A stretch of DNA of 64,000 nucleotides from assembly GCA_002387205.1 (NCBI GenBank), contig DGLA01000010.1:124438-188437 (forward strand), read 5' to 3'. The DNA comes from Stutzerimonas stutzeri. GTDB taxonomy: Bacteria > Pseudomonadota > Gammaproteobacteria > Pseudomonadales > Pseudomonadaceae. The notes under the pieces are model-generated. The model had not been told where the DNA came from and made no database searches. It saw nothing but the letters and a program-made list of their open reading frames with translations. Below are positions 8,535 through 16,283 of the stretch, in pieces. How positions within the stretch are numbered: the stretch's first letter is position 1; each line of letters opens with the position of its first letter. The position numbers were made by a program, and so were the translations under genes.

Positions 8535-9986
8535 ATGACCGTTCAACTCACCATTGATAACAGCAAGCGTGATGCTTCTGACGGCAAGACCTTTCAGCGG
8601 ATCGATCCGTTGAACGGCAAGACTGTCAGCGTCGGTGCCGCCTGCAGCGTTGAAGATGCACTACAAGCAGCCGAATCCTCCGCGCGTGCATTTCGCACCT
8701 GGTCGAACACAGGGCCTACTGAGCGCCGCCGCATCCTGCTAGCTGCCGCCGATGCATTGGAAGCCAAGATGGCCGACTTCTGCACGGTTATGGCGGAAGA
8801 AATCGGTGCGTCGCAGCTATGGGCCCAGTTCAACGTAGGCGCCTCGGCAGGCTTGATGCGGGAGGCCGCGGCGCTAACTACCCAGATAAAGGGTGAAACC
8901 ATTCCAACCGACAAACCTGGCGCCTTGTCGATGACGTTGCGTCAGCCGGTAGGCACCGTGTTGAGCATCGTGCCGTGGAACGGCCCGGTCATACTCGGTG
9001 CTCGGGCCATTGCGTACCCGTTGGCCTGTGGCAATACGGTGATTTTCAAAGGATCGGAAAACAGCCCGCGTACCCACGCGCTGTTAGCGGAAGCCTTCTA
9101 TGAAGCGGGTTTGCCGGCGGGCGTGTTGAACTTCCTGATAAGCGCACCTGAAGACGCGGCAGCCGTGACCGAAGCGCTGGTCGCCCATGACAGCGTTCGC
9201 CGCGTCAACTTCACCGGCTCGACCAAGGTCGGGCGAATGATCGCGCAGACCTGCGCGACCCATCTGAAGCGCTGCCTGCTGGAACTGGGGGGCAAGGCGC
9301 CCTTCATCGTGCTGGATGATGCCGATATCGAAGGCGCAGTGAACGCTGCCGTATTCGGTGCGTTTCTCTACCAGGGGCAGATCTGCATGTCGACCGAGCG
9401 ATTCGTGGTCGATGAGCGCGTTGCTGACGATTTCGTATCGCGCTTTTCGGCGCGAGTGGCTGCGCTGGAAACCAACGTGCCCAGCGAATCCGCGGCGTGT
9501 GTGATTGGCCCGATGATCGCTCAGGGTTCCGTGCAGCGTATCAATCAGCTGCTCGACGACGCCATTGGTAAAGGGGCGCAGATCGTTGCTGGAGGCCTGG
9601 CAGAAACCGCTCTGATGGCTCCGACATTGGTCGACCGAGTGACCCGGGACATGGACATTTACGATGAGGAAACCTTCGGCCCGGTAACCACCATCGTGCG
9701 CGTCAAGGACGCAGAGCAGGCTTTGGAAGTCGCCAACGACACCGCATACGGGCTCTCCTCCTCGATCTTCAGTGCCAACGTCACCAAGGCACTCAATCTG
9801 GCCGCGCGCCTGGACGCAGGGTGCGTACACATCAACGGTGCAACCGTGCAGAACGAGCCGCAGGCGCCTTACGGCGGCATGAAGAAAAGTGGTTACGGAC
9901 GCTTCGACGGAAGCGCCGTGATCGAGGAGTTCACCGAGGTCAAGTGGGTCACGGTAGAACCTTCCGATCAGCCCTACCCGTTCTGA
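8535..9986 (+). CDS. nahF: Salicylaldehyde dehydrogenase
   Basis: A 483-residue NAD-dependent aldehyde dehydrogenase, exactly the NahF length, with matching landmarks. These are GETIPTDK at 120-127, PWNG at 147-150, FTGSTKVG near 226, catalytic base Glu250 (LLELGGKAPF) and nucleophile Cys284 (GQICMSTERF). The end EPSDQPYPF parallels the NahF end. It oxidises salicylaldehyde to salicylate, possibly benzaldehyde too. It sits 27 bp after the frameshifted alcohol dehydrogenase with GAGGAA before its ATG. Broader benzaldehyde dehydrogenase (XylC-type) activity cannot be excluded. Confidence 0.9.
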   Translation: MTVQLTIDNSKRDASDGKTFQRIDPLNGKTVSVGAACSVEDALQAAESSARAFRTWSNTGPTERRRILLAAADALEAKMADFCTVMAEEIGASQLWAQFNVGASAGLMREAAALTTQIKGETIPTDKPGALSMTLRQPVGTVLSIVPWNGPVILGARAIAYPLACGNTVIFKGSENSPRTHALLAEAFYEAGLPAGVLNFLISAPEDAAAVTEALVAHDSVRRVNFTGSTKVGRMIAQTCATHLKRCLLELGGKAPFIVLDDADIEGAVNAAVFGAFLYQGQICMSTERFVVDERVADDFVSRFSARVAALETNVPSESAACVIGPMIAQGSVQRINQLLDDAIGKGAQIVAGGLAETALMAPTLVDRVTRDMDIYDEETFGPVTTIVRVKDAEQALEVANDTAYGLSSSIFSANVTKALNLAARLDAGCVHINGATVQNEPQAPYGGMKKSGYGRFDGSAVIEEFTEVKWVTVEPSDQPYPF

Positions 9987-9998
9987 TTCTACGATTCG

Positions 9999-10018
9999 GG
10001 CCGGCACGAGTGTCGGCC
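9999..10018 (+). terminator. Hairpin after nahF
   Basis: GGCCGGCAC and GTGTCGGCC pair over nine positions (one G-T) just 12 bp after the nahF stop. Only two T residues follow, so it is a weak intrinsic terminator or an mRNA-stabilising stem between nahF and the channel gene. Confidence 0.45.
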
Positions 10019-10088
10019 TTCGCCGCTACGTCGGCGATTCAAGTGCGATTACCGATACGTCACCGACTACAACAATAAAGTGGTGCAT

Positions 10089-11009
10089 ATGAACGATCTT
10101 CTCTCCGTAATGCGTGCCCATTACAACCCCTCCTCGCGCCTGTTGACAGGCACCGTTGCTGCCCTGCTGTCGCCCGTCGCTTTCGCCACAGAAGGCGGCG
10201 GTTCCTCGTACCCGATGGGTGCCGAAAACTATATGACCGGAGCGATGCCGCCGCCCGGCTTCTACACACAAGTATTCGCACAACGATATAGCGCTGACCG
10301 CCTTCGGGATGATGATGGTCGTAGCGCTGTGGCGCATTTCGATCTGGACGCCGCAGTCGTGGCGCCACGACTGATCTGGGTCACCGAACAAAAGGTCCTG
10401 GATGGCGACCTGGCGTTTCACATCAATGTGCCGTTCGTGGATCTGAAGGTTCAGGTCAACGAGCGGAGTCAGCGACGTCGTGGAATGGGCGACATTATCT
10501 TCGGTCCCTCTCTCGGCTATCACTACAGCGACAAGCTGCATGCCATCTATGCGGTCGATTTCTTCGCGCCTACCGGGCGCTATGACAGGGATGACTTGGC
10601 CAATATCGGACGCAACTATTGGGCAGTACAGCCACTGGCCGCCCTGTCCTATGTCGATCCTGCTGGGTTGAATTTCGATGTGAAGCTGATGTACGACTTC
10701 AACTTCCGTAACCCGGACACCGAATACCGCTCAGGACAGGAAGCGCATGCCGACTATTCGGCCGGTTGGGGATTTGGTAACGGCTGGGTCGTAGGCGTTG
10801 GCGGCTACGTTTATCGCCAGGTAACGGATGACAAACAATCTGGCGACACCGTAAACGACAACAAAGGCCGCGCATTCGCAATCGGTCCGTCGATTAAATA
10901 CAGCGCAGACAGCGGCTGGTTCGTTACTGCCAAATGGCAGCGCGAGCAAGCTGTGCGTAATCGGGCCGAGGGCGAGGCTTACTGGTTGAAATTGACCATT
11001 CCTCTCTAA
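10089..11009 (+). CDS. Outer-membrane channel of the phenol MetA-pathway (SphA-like) family
   Basis: A 306-residue protein with a long N-terminal leader ending near SPVAFATEGGG (about residue 35), followed by alternating hydrophobic/aromatic strands and ending in a short strand (YWLKLTIPL), as beta-barrel proteins do. The first mature segment (YPMGAENYMTGAMPPPGFY) and the central GDIIFGPSLGYHY segment fit proteins encoded beside aromatic meta- and ortho-cleavage genes that are thought to admit aromatic substrates. The ATG at 10089 was chosen over GTG codons 6 and 9 bases upstream. It is separated from nahF by a hairpin, so may be made at a different level. Confidence 0.8.
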   Translation: MNDLLSVMRAHYNPSSRLLTGTVAALLSPVAFATEGGGSSYPMGAENYMTGAMPPPGFYTQVFAQRYSADRLRDDDGRSAVAHFDLDAAVVAPRLIWVTEQKVLDGDLAFHINVPFVDLKVQVNERSQRRRGMGDIIFGPSLGYHYSDKLHAIYAVDFFAPTGRYDRDDLANIGRNYWAVQPLAALSYVDPAGLNFDVKLMYDFNFRNPDTEYRSGQEAHADYSAGWGFGNGWVVGVGGYVYRQVTDDKQSGDTVNDNKGRAFAIGPSIKYSADSGWFVTAKWQREQAVRNRAEGEAYWLKLTIPL

Positions 11010-11086
11010 TCAGTTCGGCATGGACCGAGCAGCACCGTGCGTTCGGAGTGTGATTCTCGCGGGGCCATATCCAGCGCTTTAGTAGG

Positions 11087-11152
11087 GATCCTGATTGGAG
11101 AATAAATCTCTACATACAGGCGATTGGCAGCGTGTTTATCGCCATCAGGATC
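11087..11152. repeat. Nested inverted repeat between the channel gene and the tautomerase
   Basis: GATCCTGAT (11087-11095) pairs with ATCAGGATC (11144-11152). Inside it GGCGAT (11119-11124) pairs with ATCGCC (11138-11143), flush with the outer right arm. On the + strand a pyrimidine-rich run follows. The structure lies about 80 bp after the channel gene stop and 100 bp before the tautomerase ATG, so it may be a terminator or a structured leader. No known RNA family is recognised. Confidence 0.45.
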
Positions 11153-11256
11153 TCTTCTATTCTTTTCTTAGTGCTCAGCGTTGCTATCGACTAGCCGGGA
11201 GTACCGCGCGGACAGCCCTGCTGAAGAGTCACCCACCCTGAAAAGAGGATCACCCC

Positions 11257-11454
11257 ATGCCTGTTGTACGAGTTAGCTGGTTTGAAGGAAAAGACCACGC
11301 CGCGAAAGAAGCCGTCGCGGCTGAAATCACTCAAAGCATCGTAAAAAACACCGGCACCGACCCGAACTATATCTATGTCATTTTTGAAGACGTGGCCCCA
11401 TCTGACTGGGCAGGAGCCGGCAAGCTGTTTGGCGCCGATCCTGAGAAGAATTGA
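11257..11454 (+). CDS. 4-oxalocrotonate tautomerase family protein
   Basis: A 65-residue protein. After Met removal it begins with proline (PVVRVSWFEGKD), the catalytic base of the tautomerase superfamily, and its size is that of a 4-OT subunit. The middle reads YIYVIFEDVAPSDWAGAG. Its exact substrate is unknown; meta-cleavage enzymes are absent here, so a true xylH role is not supported. GAAAAGAGGATCACCCC before the ATG supplies the ribosome-binding site. It ends just before a bidirectional hairpin shared with the converging LysR gene. Confidence 0.8.
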   Translation: MPVVRVSWFEGKDHAAKEAVAAEITQSIVKNTGTDPNYIYVIFEDVAPSDWAGAGKLFGADPEKN

Positions 11455-11473
11455 CGTTCCCGCCTTAAACCCA

Positions 11474-11506
11474 ACGGGCTGCGAGACATCAGTTCTCGTA
11501 GCCCGT
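11474..11506. terminator. Bidirectional terminator hairpin
   Basis: ACGGGCTGCGAGA and TCTCGTAGCCCGT form a 13-bp stem (one G-T pair) with a seven-base loop in the 55 bp between two convergent genes, which suits termination from both sides. T-rich sequence follows on the + side only loosely. Confidence 0.7.
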
Positions 11507-11509
11507 ACT

Positions 11510-12430
11510 TCAACTCTTCCTCACGGGGGCGTCCGATTCCCAATCGACGTGCTCAAATTGCTCGACCAGAAAATTGATGAATGCACGCACTTTGGACGCC
11601 AAGTGTTTGCGGGTCGGGTAAACCGCATAAATGCCCAGCTCTATGGATCGATACGCCGGTAGTAGCTCTACCAGCCTGCCCTCGCGAATGTCCTCGCTAA
11701 CCATGAAACTGGGCTGCAGCAGGATCCCGCCAGCATTCAACGCAACGGCTCGGCAGGTATCACCATTATTGCAGCGAATGACTGACCGTGTGCTGACCTT
11801 GTGCTCGCCATCCGGCCCGCTAAAACTCCATTCGCTACCGCTCGAAAAATTGCTATAGGCAATCACTCGGTGATCAATCAGGTCTTCTGGTTTTTTCATC
11901 GGCGTATGGTTTGCCAGATAGTCCGGTGATGCACACAGACGCATCCGAGTGCTCGCGAAACGCCGTCCCACCAGCGATGAACTCTCCATCCGCGCAATCC
12001 GTACTGCGACGTCATACCCCTCTTCCACCAGATCGACCTGACGATCGTTCAGGCTGATATCCAGTTCAAGTTTTGGGTGCAGGCTCAAAAAATGCGTCCA
12101 GAGCGGTGCCAAATGCAACACCCCAAAGCTCACCGGCGCATTCACTCTCAAGACGCCAGCAGGCTCATGAGAGCCGGACGAAACCGCGCTCTCCGCTTCC
12201 CCCATCAACGCCAACACTTCCCGCGCTTGCTGGTAGAAAACCCGCCCCTCTTCTGTAAGCGATAAGCGTCGTGTCGTGCGTTGCAACAAGCGCACGCCCA
12301 GACGTTCCTCCAGCGCGTTCACGTGTCTGGAAACCGCGGCTTTAGACATTTCTAACGCTTCAACGGCGCCGACGAAGCTCCCCTTGTCGACCACCGCGCA
12401 AAAGACTTGCATCTCCAGTGCTCGATCCAT
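11510..12430 (-). CDS. LysR-family transcriptional regulator
   Basis: A 306-residue LysR protein of the DsdC/AaeR-like group. The HTH lies near residues 17-37 (GSFVGAVEALEMSKAAVSRH) and RTTRRLSLTEEGRVFY follows. The effector domain runs from about residue 90. It diverges from the F420-reductase-like gene across 104 bp holding a T-N11-A palindrome, so it probably regulates that gene and the downstream DoxX gene. The inducer is unknown. Confidence 0.88.
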   Translation of the reverse strand: MDRALEMQVFCAVVDKGSFVGAVEALEMSKAAVSRHVNALEERLGVRLLQRTTRRLSLTEEGRVFYQQAREVLALMGEAESAVSSGSHEPAGVLRVNAPVSFGVLHLAPLWTHFLSLHPKLELDISLNDRQVDLVEEGYDVAVRIARMESSSLVGRRFASTRMRLCASPDYLANHTPMKKPEDLIDHRVIAYSNFSSGSEWSFSGPDGEHKVSTRSVIRCNNGDTCRAVALNAGGILLQPSFMVSEDIREGRLVELLPAYRSIELGIYAVYPTRKHLASKVRAFINFLVEQFEHVDWESDAPVRKS

Positions 12431-12463
12431 TATTGCCTCACTTTTCGGAACTATAAATCACAT

Positions 12464-12476
12464 TAAAGCAGCTTTA
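12464..12476. promoter_or_regulatory. Candidate LysR operator
   Basis: TAAAG-CAG-CTTTA is a perfect 13-bp palindrome of the T-N11-A type between the divergent LysR gene and the reductase gene, 34 bp from the LysR start. It is the only strong inverted repeat seen in this gap. Confidence 0.5.
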
Positions 12477-12534
12477 TCTCGATTAACGAACCTTTAAACT
12501 GAGCCCATCAAAACGCACACCAGGAGATACCCGC

Positions 12535-13164
12535 ATGAACATTACCCTTATCGGTACCGGCAACATGGGCTCGGCTTTTGCTCAACAGTTATCCCAGGCA
12601 GGCCATCAGGTTCGCATCACCGGACGTGATCTGGACAAGGCGCGCGCCGTCGCAGCACAGCATGCAAACGTCGAAGCGTTCGCCGCCGACCAGGCGCTTG
12701 GCCAGAACGAAGTAGTGATTGTCGCTACTGCTTACCAGGACGCGGTAGCCGCACTGAGTGGCCTGGGCAGGCTCGACGGCAAAGTGATCATCGACATCAC
12801 CAACCCGCTGACCGCCGACTACATGGGCCTGACCATTGGCCACAGCACCAGTGCAGCGGAGGAAATTGCCAAGGCGCTGCCCGGCGTAGAGCTGGTTAAA
12901 GGTTTCAACACCTTGTTCGCTCAGGTATTGGCCTCCGGCCCCAACTTTGCCAACGGCCAACAGGGCAGCGTATTCCTGGCAAGCGACAGCGCGCGGGCCA
13001 AACAGAACGCTGCCGCCTTGGCAGAAAGCCTGGGTTGGCAAACCGTGGATGCTGGCGGTCTGGTCAACGCTCGTTATCTCGAGGCGCTGGCCGGACTGAA
13101 CATCTATCTCGGCTATGGCGCCGGCCTCGGCACCCAAATCGCGCCGACCTGGCTCAATCGTTAA
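12535..13164 (+). CDS. NADPH-dependent F420-reductase-like oxidoreductase
   Basis: A 209-residue Rossmann-fold protein. It opens with a dinucleotide-binding motif (ITLIGTGNMGSAFAQQL), and has VIIDITNPLT near residue 85 and GFNTLFAQVL near residue 123. This pattern belongs to the F420-oxidoreductase-like NADP-binding family, which in proteobacteria that lack F420 acts on unknown NADP-linked substrates. AGGAGA precedes the ATG. It is the first gene of a short unit with the DoxX gene, divergent from a LysR regulator. Confidence 0.8.
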   Translation: MNITLIGTGNMGSAFAQQLSQAGHQVRITGRDLDKARAVAAQHANVEAFAADQALGQNEVVIVATAYQDAVAALSGLGRLDGKVIIDITNPLTADYMGLTIGHSTSAAEEIAKALPGVELVKGFNTLFAQVLASGPNFANGQQGSVFLASDSARAKQNAAALAESLGWQTVDAGGLVNARYLEALAGLNIYLGYGAGLGTQIAPTWLNR

Positions 13165-13247
13165 TTCCATTTATTCATTGCCTGGCGCTACGGCCGAAAC
13201 GGCTGTGGCCCTTGGCAACCCACACTCATACGTTATTGGAAATTCCC

Positions 13248-13661
13248 ATGACCGCCACAAATCGCACCCTCCCTTATGCCGCTCTGGTTCTACGCGTGAT
13301 CCTCGGCGTGATGTTTCTCGCCCACGGCCTGACCAAGCTGCTGGTCTTTACCCCGGCTGGCACTGCAGGTTTCTTTGAGTCCATCGGTTTCCCAGGCTTT
13401 CTTGCGTACCCGGTTATTGCCTTCGAAGTGGTCGGCGGCCTGTTTCTTATTCTCGGAGTTTATGCGCGCTGGGTAGCAGCCATAGCCACAGTGCAACTAC
13501 TGGTCGCAGCAAGTGTGCACTTCGGCAACGGGTGGAGCTTTACTAACGCCAATGGCGGTTGGGAATACCCGGTGTTTCTGGCCTTCACTGCTCTGGCTTT
13601 GGCTCTGCTGGATGACGGTGCCTTTGCGCTGAAGCGCTCGGTACGTAACCAGCCTCTGTAA
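13248..13661 (+). CDS. DoxX-family membrane protein
   Basis: A 137-residue protein with about four hydrophobic segments. The first (LRVILGVMFLAHGLTKLL) is the DoxX signature, and GFPGFLAYPVIAFEVVGGL follows. DoxX proteins are inner-membrane proteins of unclear function, sometimes linked to redox stress. I chose the ATG at 13248 because the longer frame upstream overlaps the preceding gene and is not family-like. It lies 84 bp after the reductase gene. Confidence 0.85.
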   Translation: MTATNRTLPYAALVLRVILGVMFLAHGLTKLLVFTPAGTAGFFESIGFPGFLAYPVIAFEVVGGLFLILGVYARWVAAIATVQLLVAASVHFGNGWSFTNANGGWEYPVFLAFTALALALLDDGAFALKRSVRNQPL

Positions 13662-13669
13662 CGTTAACC

Positions 13670-13696
13670 TGGTCGGCCTTGTTGCCCGGCCGACCA
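13670..13696 (+). terminator. Hairpin after the DoxX gene
   Basis: TGGTCGGCC and GGCCGACCA make a perfect 9-bp stem around a nine-base loop, 8 bp after the DoxX stop. There is no T tract, so its strength is uncertain. Confidence 0.55.
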
Positions 13697-13850
13697 AGTG
13701 TGCCCGAATCGGGCATCGACGAAGTTTTTCATTTACTAAAGCTGTAGCGATCATTCTCAACGAGCACATAGCGTTCGGGCAGTTCACTAACATCAAGCGG
13801 CACATTCGCTCGGTAAGATCGCTAATGGTCGATTAGTCTTTCCACCGATA

Positions 13851-13977
13851 ATCACCGTCTTGATAGTCGATGATGAGCAGTTGATTGCGAGATTCTGAAC
13901 CAGGTATTTGAGGACGTAGGCTTCAGAATTACTCAGGGAAGCAATGGCAAAGAGGCGATGAGCTCAATCGCATCATG
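13851..13977 (+). pseudogene. Response-regulator receiver domain relic
   Basis: One frame reads ITVLIVDDEQLIARF and then stops. From 13901 another frame reads QVFEDVGFRITQGSNGKEA before stopping at about 13977. Together they look like the first half of a CheY-type receiver (beta1 acidic pair, alpha1, then the NG-EA segment), broken by a stop and a frameshift. The rest of the 13.66-14.16 kb gap, about 500 bp in all, shows only the DoxX hairpin and no credible gene. Confidence 0.6.
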
Positions 13978-14164
13978 AAGAACCTTCCCTGCTTAGTCTG
14001 AGACTACAAGATGCCTTCGCTGAAGGAGCTGGCCGAAGAGTGACTCGGCGATGTCGATCGGTGCCAGCTGGTCGACGACGGACCGGGAGTTCCGGTTCTC
14101 TTCAGGATTCGGTAAACCTTGTCTGGTTTGGTCAGTCCACTCAACCCGGGATAGACCACAGGGG

Positions 14165-14524
14165 TTACTGGAGCCAACCCTCGACAACCTTAGCACCGTG
14201 CTTCTCTTTCCAAGCCTTCAGAACGTTATGGTTACCGCCCTTTGTCTCCACAATCTCGCTGGTTTCGGGATGTTTGTATATTTTGACTTGGCGCTGTCTC
14301 CGCGGCCCGCGAGCAGCCGGAGCGGCATTCGGGCGACCTGCTTGCGGGTCCAGTAGAGAAATGATGTCGCGTAAGCCCACACCATAGTCGGCCATCAGAT
14401 TACGGAGCTTTTCCTCGAACTCGATTTCGCGCTCAAGTTCTTTGTCATTTCTCAGAGCATCAAGCTGCTTAAGTTGTTCTGCGAGCTGGGCCTCTAACGC
14501 TTTGTATTCTGCAAGTTTGGACAT
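14165..14524 (-). CDS. MvaT/MvaU-type H-NS-like silencer
   Basis: A 119-residue protein. The N-terminal half is charged and coiled-coil-like (MSKLAEYKALEAQLAEQLKQ), followed by EFEEKLRNLMADYGVGLRDI. An R/A/P-rich linker (about 78-90) follows, then a C-terminal DNA-binding part with the MvaT signature ETKGGNHNVLKAWK. MvaT proteins coat AT-rich, often acquired DNA and silence it. The ATG at 14524 matches MvaT starts. An IS element sits 64 bp upstream, so its native promoter may be cut off. Core MvaT and MvaU usually lie elsewhere, so this is likely an extra paralogue linked to mobile DNA. Confidence 0.88.
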   Translation of the reverse strand: MSKLAEYKALEAQLAEQLKQLDALRNDKELEREIEFEEKLRNLMADYGVGLRDIISLLDPQAGRPNAAPAARGPRRQRQVKIYKHPETSEIVETKGGNHNVLKAWKEKHGAKVVEGWLQ

Positions 14525-14584
14525 TGGTAACCTTTCTACGGAACGGGCAATAGTTCGTTGTGGAGTTACTCTAACGCTTTGCTC

Positions 14585-14588
14585 CACT
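14585..14588. repeat. Left target-site duplication (CACT)
   Basis: CACT lies immediately outside the left IS end and is matched by CACT immediately outside the right end. Confidence 0.85.
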
Positions 14589-14614
14589 TGACCTGCCCCC
14601 CGATTTCAGTACCA
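14589..14614 (+). repeat. IS left terminal inverted repeat
   Basis: It starts TGACCTGCCCCC and matches the complement of the right end at about 22 of 26 positions, including the AGTACC block. Confidence 0.88.
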
Positions 14615-14656
14615 CGCTGAACTTAGTAGAGTCCGTTTTCCGAGCAGGAGACGGCA

Positions 14657-14920
14657 GTGAAAAAGCGTTTTACCGAAGAACAGATTCTCGACTTCCTCAA
14701 GCAGGCCGAGGGCGGTGTGCCGGTGAAGGAGCTGTGCCGGCGGCACGGCTTCAGTGATGCCTCGTTCTACACCTGGCGTGCCAAGTTCGGTGGCATGACC
14801 GTGCCGGACGCCAAGCGGCTCAAGGATCTCGAACTGGAGAACAGCCGGCTGAAGAAGCTGCTGGCCGAAGCCCATCTGGATATCGAGGCACTGAAGGTGG
14901 TCGCCCGGGGAAAAGGGTAA
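14657..14920 (+). CDS. IS3-family transposase OrfA
   Basis: An 87-residue HTH protein (MKKRFTEEQILDFLKQAEGG, then CRRHGFSDASFYTWRAKFGG), ending in a leucine-zipper-like helix (KDLELENSRLKKLLAEA). It binds the IS ends. Its last codons cross the slippery run GGGGAAAAGGG (14907-14917), where a -1 shift would join it to OrfB. Confidence 0.93.
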   Translation: MKKRFTEEQILDFLKQAEGGVPVKELCRRHGFSDASFYTWRAKFGGMTVPDAKRLKDLELENSRLKKLLAEAHLDIEALKVVARGKG

Positions 14921-14943
14921 GCCCGACAACCCGGCGGGAGGCG

Positions 14944-15795
14944 GTGCAGGAGATGCAGGCCAGAACCGGCATCTCCGAGCGCCGTGCCTGTCAGTTGATC
15001 GGGCTGTCCCGCTCGGTGTTGCGCTACCAACCGCGAGGCAACGCGCAAAATACCGATCTGCAAGCCCAGTTGGTGGAGCTGTCCCAGGAGCGTCGGCGCT
15101 TTGGCTATCGCCGCCTGCATATCCTGCTGCGGCGGGCTGGCATGCAGGTCAACCACAAGCGGATTTACCGCCTGTATCGAGCTGCTGGCTTGATGATGAA
15201 GCGGCGCAGGCGTCGCCATGGCGTCGCGGTGGGGCGCGAACGTCTGAGTCTGCCGAGCGCACCGAACCAGGTCTGGTCGATGGACTTCGTCTTCGATGCA
15301 CTCAGTACGGGGCGGAGGATCAAATGTCTGACGGTGGTCGATGACTTCACCAAGGAGGCGGTGGGTATCCTTGTGGATCACGGCATCAGCGGCTTTCGCG
15401 TTACTCGCGCATTGGATGAAATGGCCCGATTCCGCGGTTACCCCAAGGCAATCCGCACCGACCAGGGTCCCGAATTAACCGGCAAGGCACTTGATCAATG
15501 GGCCTATCAGCGCGACATCAAGCTGAAGCTGATTCAGCCTGGCAAGCCCACACAGAATGCGTTCATCGAATCATTCAACGGCAAGTTTCGGGATGAATGC
15601 CTGAACGAGCACTGGTTCTGCTCACTGGCCGAGGCCAGAATCCGCATCGCGGCCTGGCGAAGGGACTACAACGAACACCGACCGCACAGCGCTATCGGTA
15701 ATAGCAACCCGGCAGAATTCGCTGCGCATTGGCGAGCGAGCCAGCACCAATCGCAACAGGAAATATTAATATCGACCCCAGGGCCTACTAAATAG
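14944..15795 (+). CDS. IS3-family transposase OrfB (DDE integrase)
   Basis: A 283-residue frame in -1 phase to OrfA. It has an HTH_21-like segment near RRFGYRRLHILLRRAG and an rve-type core: the first Asp in WSMDFVFDAL, the second in IRTDQGPE and the Glu in FIESFNGKFRDEC. The catalytic triad is complete. The frame is open back to the A4G slip site at about 14911, so the active protein is probably the OrfAB fusion. A GTG at 14944 is the nominal start for OrfB alone. Confidence 0.93.
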   Translation: MQEMQARTGISERRACQLIGLSRSVLRYQPRGNAQNTDLQAQLVELSQERRRFGYRRLHILLRRAGMQVNHKRIYRLYRAAGLMMKRRRRRHGVAVGRERLSLPSAPNQVWSMDFVFDALSTGRRIKCLTVVDDFTKEAVGILVDHGISGFRVTRALDEMARFRGYPKAIRTDQGPELTGKALDQWAYQRDIKLKLIQPGKPTQNAFIESFNGKFRDECLNEHWFCSLAEARIRIAAWRRDYNEHRPHSAIGNSNPAEFAAHWRASQHQSQQEILISTPGPTK

Positions 15796-15798
15796 GCA

Positions 15799-15824
15799 GC
15801 GGTACTAAAACTGGGGGCAGGTCA
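15799..15824 (-). repeat. IS right terminal inverted repeat
   Basis: Read on the minus strand it begins TGACCTGCCCCCAG, with GTACC about 20 bp in, mirroring the left end. Confidence 0.88.
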
Positions 15825-15828
15825 CACT
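15825..15828. repeat. Right target-site duplication (CACT)
   Basis: CACT lies directly after the right IS end, identical to the four bases before the left end. Confidence 0.85.
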
Positions 15829-15971
15829 GTGTGAAATCGCTGCTGCGTTCTGCCGCTTCCAAAGTAAAGAAAGGCCGTGTTCGCGTACTATTTCCCCACC
15901 GAGCAAGGTCTCGCTGGAGTAGTGTGTTTCGGATAAGCGATGGTGTACGTAGACTAAGACGGAGGTTGCCA

Positions 15972-16283
15972 ATGAAGATCACAGCTATGGAGCAGACTGA
16001 ATCGGTCAGCGATGTTCTATGCGACGTTTGTGGCGACAGCACCCGTATTGAAGGGTATGGATTGCAATTCGGCACTCTTAGCGCCAGTTGGGGTTATGGC
16101 TCGACCCACGATGGCGAGCGCTATGAGGTCCACCTTTGCGAGCCCTGCTTTTTCAGAACGATTTCCGGCCTCAGACGAGAGCGCATGGTGAACTTTATGT
16201 TCAGCGATGAGGACCAGGATCTCAGAGATTTCGGACTCGTTGCTCGGAATAATTTTTTCAATGACAGCGGTAGTTCGGCCTGA
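15972..16283 (+). CDS. Small protein with paired CxxC motifs (putative zinc ribbon)
   Basis: A 103-residue protein with two knuckles, CDVC near residue 18 and CEPC near residue 58, spaced as in a zinc ribbon. It continues FRTISGLRRERMVNFMFSDEDQD. I do not recognise a named function; such small proteins are common conserved hypotheticals in Pseudomonas. The ATG at 15972 follows GGAGG by 6 bases, while the longer open frame from 15831 is arginine-rich and unlike a protein. It lies 144 bp right of the IS and is now separated by it from the mvaT-like gene. Confidence 0.7.
   Translation: MKITAMEQTESVSDVLCDVCGDSTRIEGYGLQFGTLSASWGYGSTHDGERYEVHLCEPCFFRTISGLRRERMVNFMFSDEDQDLRDFGLVARNNFFNDSGSSA

Larger units (their letters stand above)
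14589..15824 (+). mobile_element. Complete IS3-family insertion sequence (IS407-like), 1,236 bp
   Basis: The ends are inverted repeats of about 25 bp, both beginning TGACCTGCCCCC (14589 rightwards and 15824 leftwards) and matching again at AGTACC. The 4-bp direct repeat CACT flanks them exactly (14585-14588 and 15825-15828). Inside are two overlapping-phase transposase frames typical of IS3 elements. Intact ends, target duplication and open frames suggest a recent insertion. The 4-bp duplication and end sequence fit the IS407 group. Confidence 0.95.

Noticed and set aside
11257..11454. The tautomerase as XylH/DmpI of a meta-cleavage pathway
   Set aside because: No extradiol dioxygenase, hydrolase or decarboxylase genes are present; the pathway here is ortho-cleavage.
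13725..13805. A short minus-strand reading LDVSELPERYVLVENDRYSF ending in a stop
   Set aside because: Protein-like, but only about 26 codons are open and no family is recognised, so a gene relic cannot be supported.
15831..15971. N-terminal extension of the CxxC protein back to 15831
   Set aside because: The extension is arginine-rich, borders the IS and lacks a ribosome-binding site, while GGAGG precedes the ATG at 15972.
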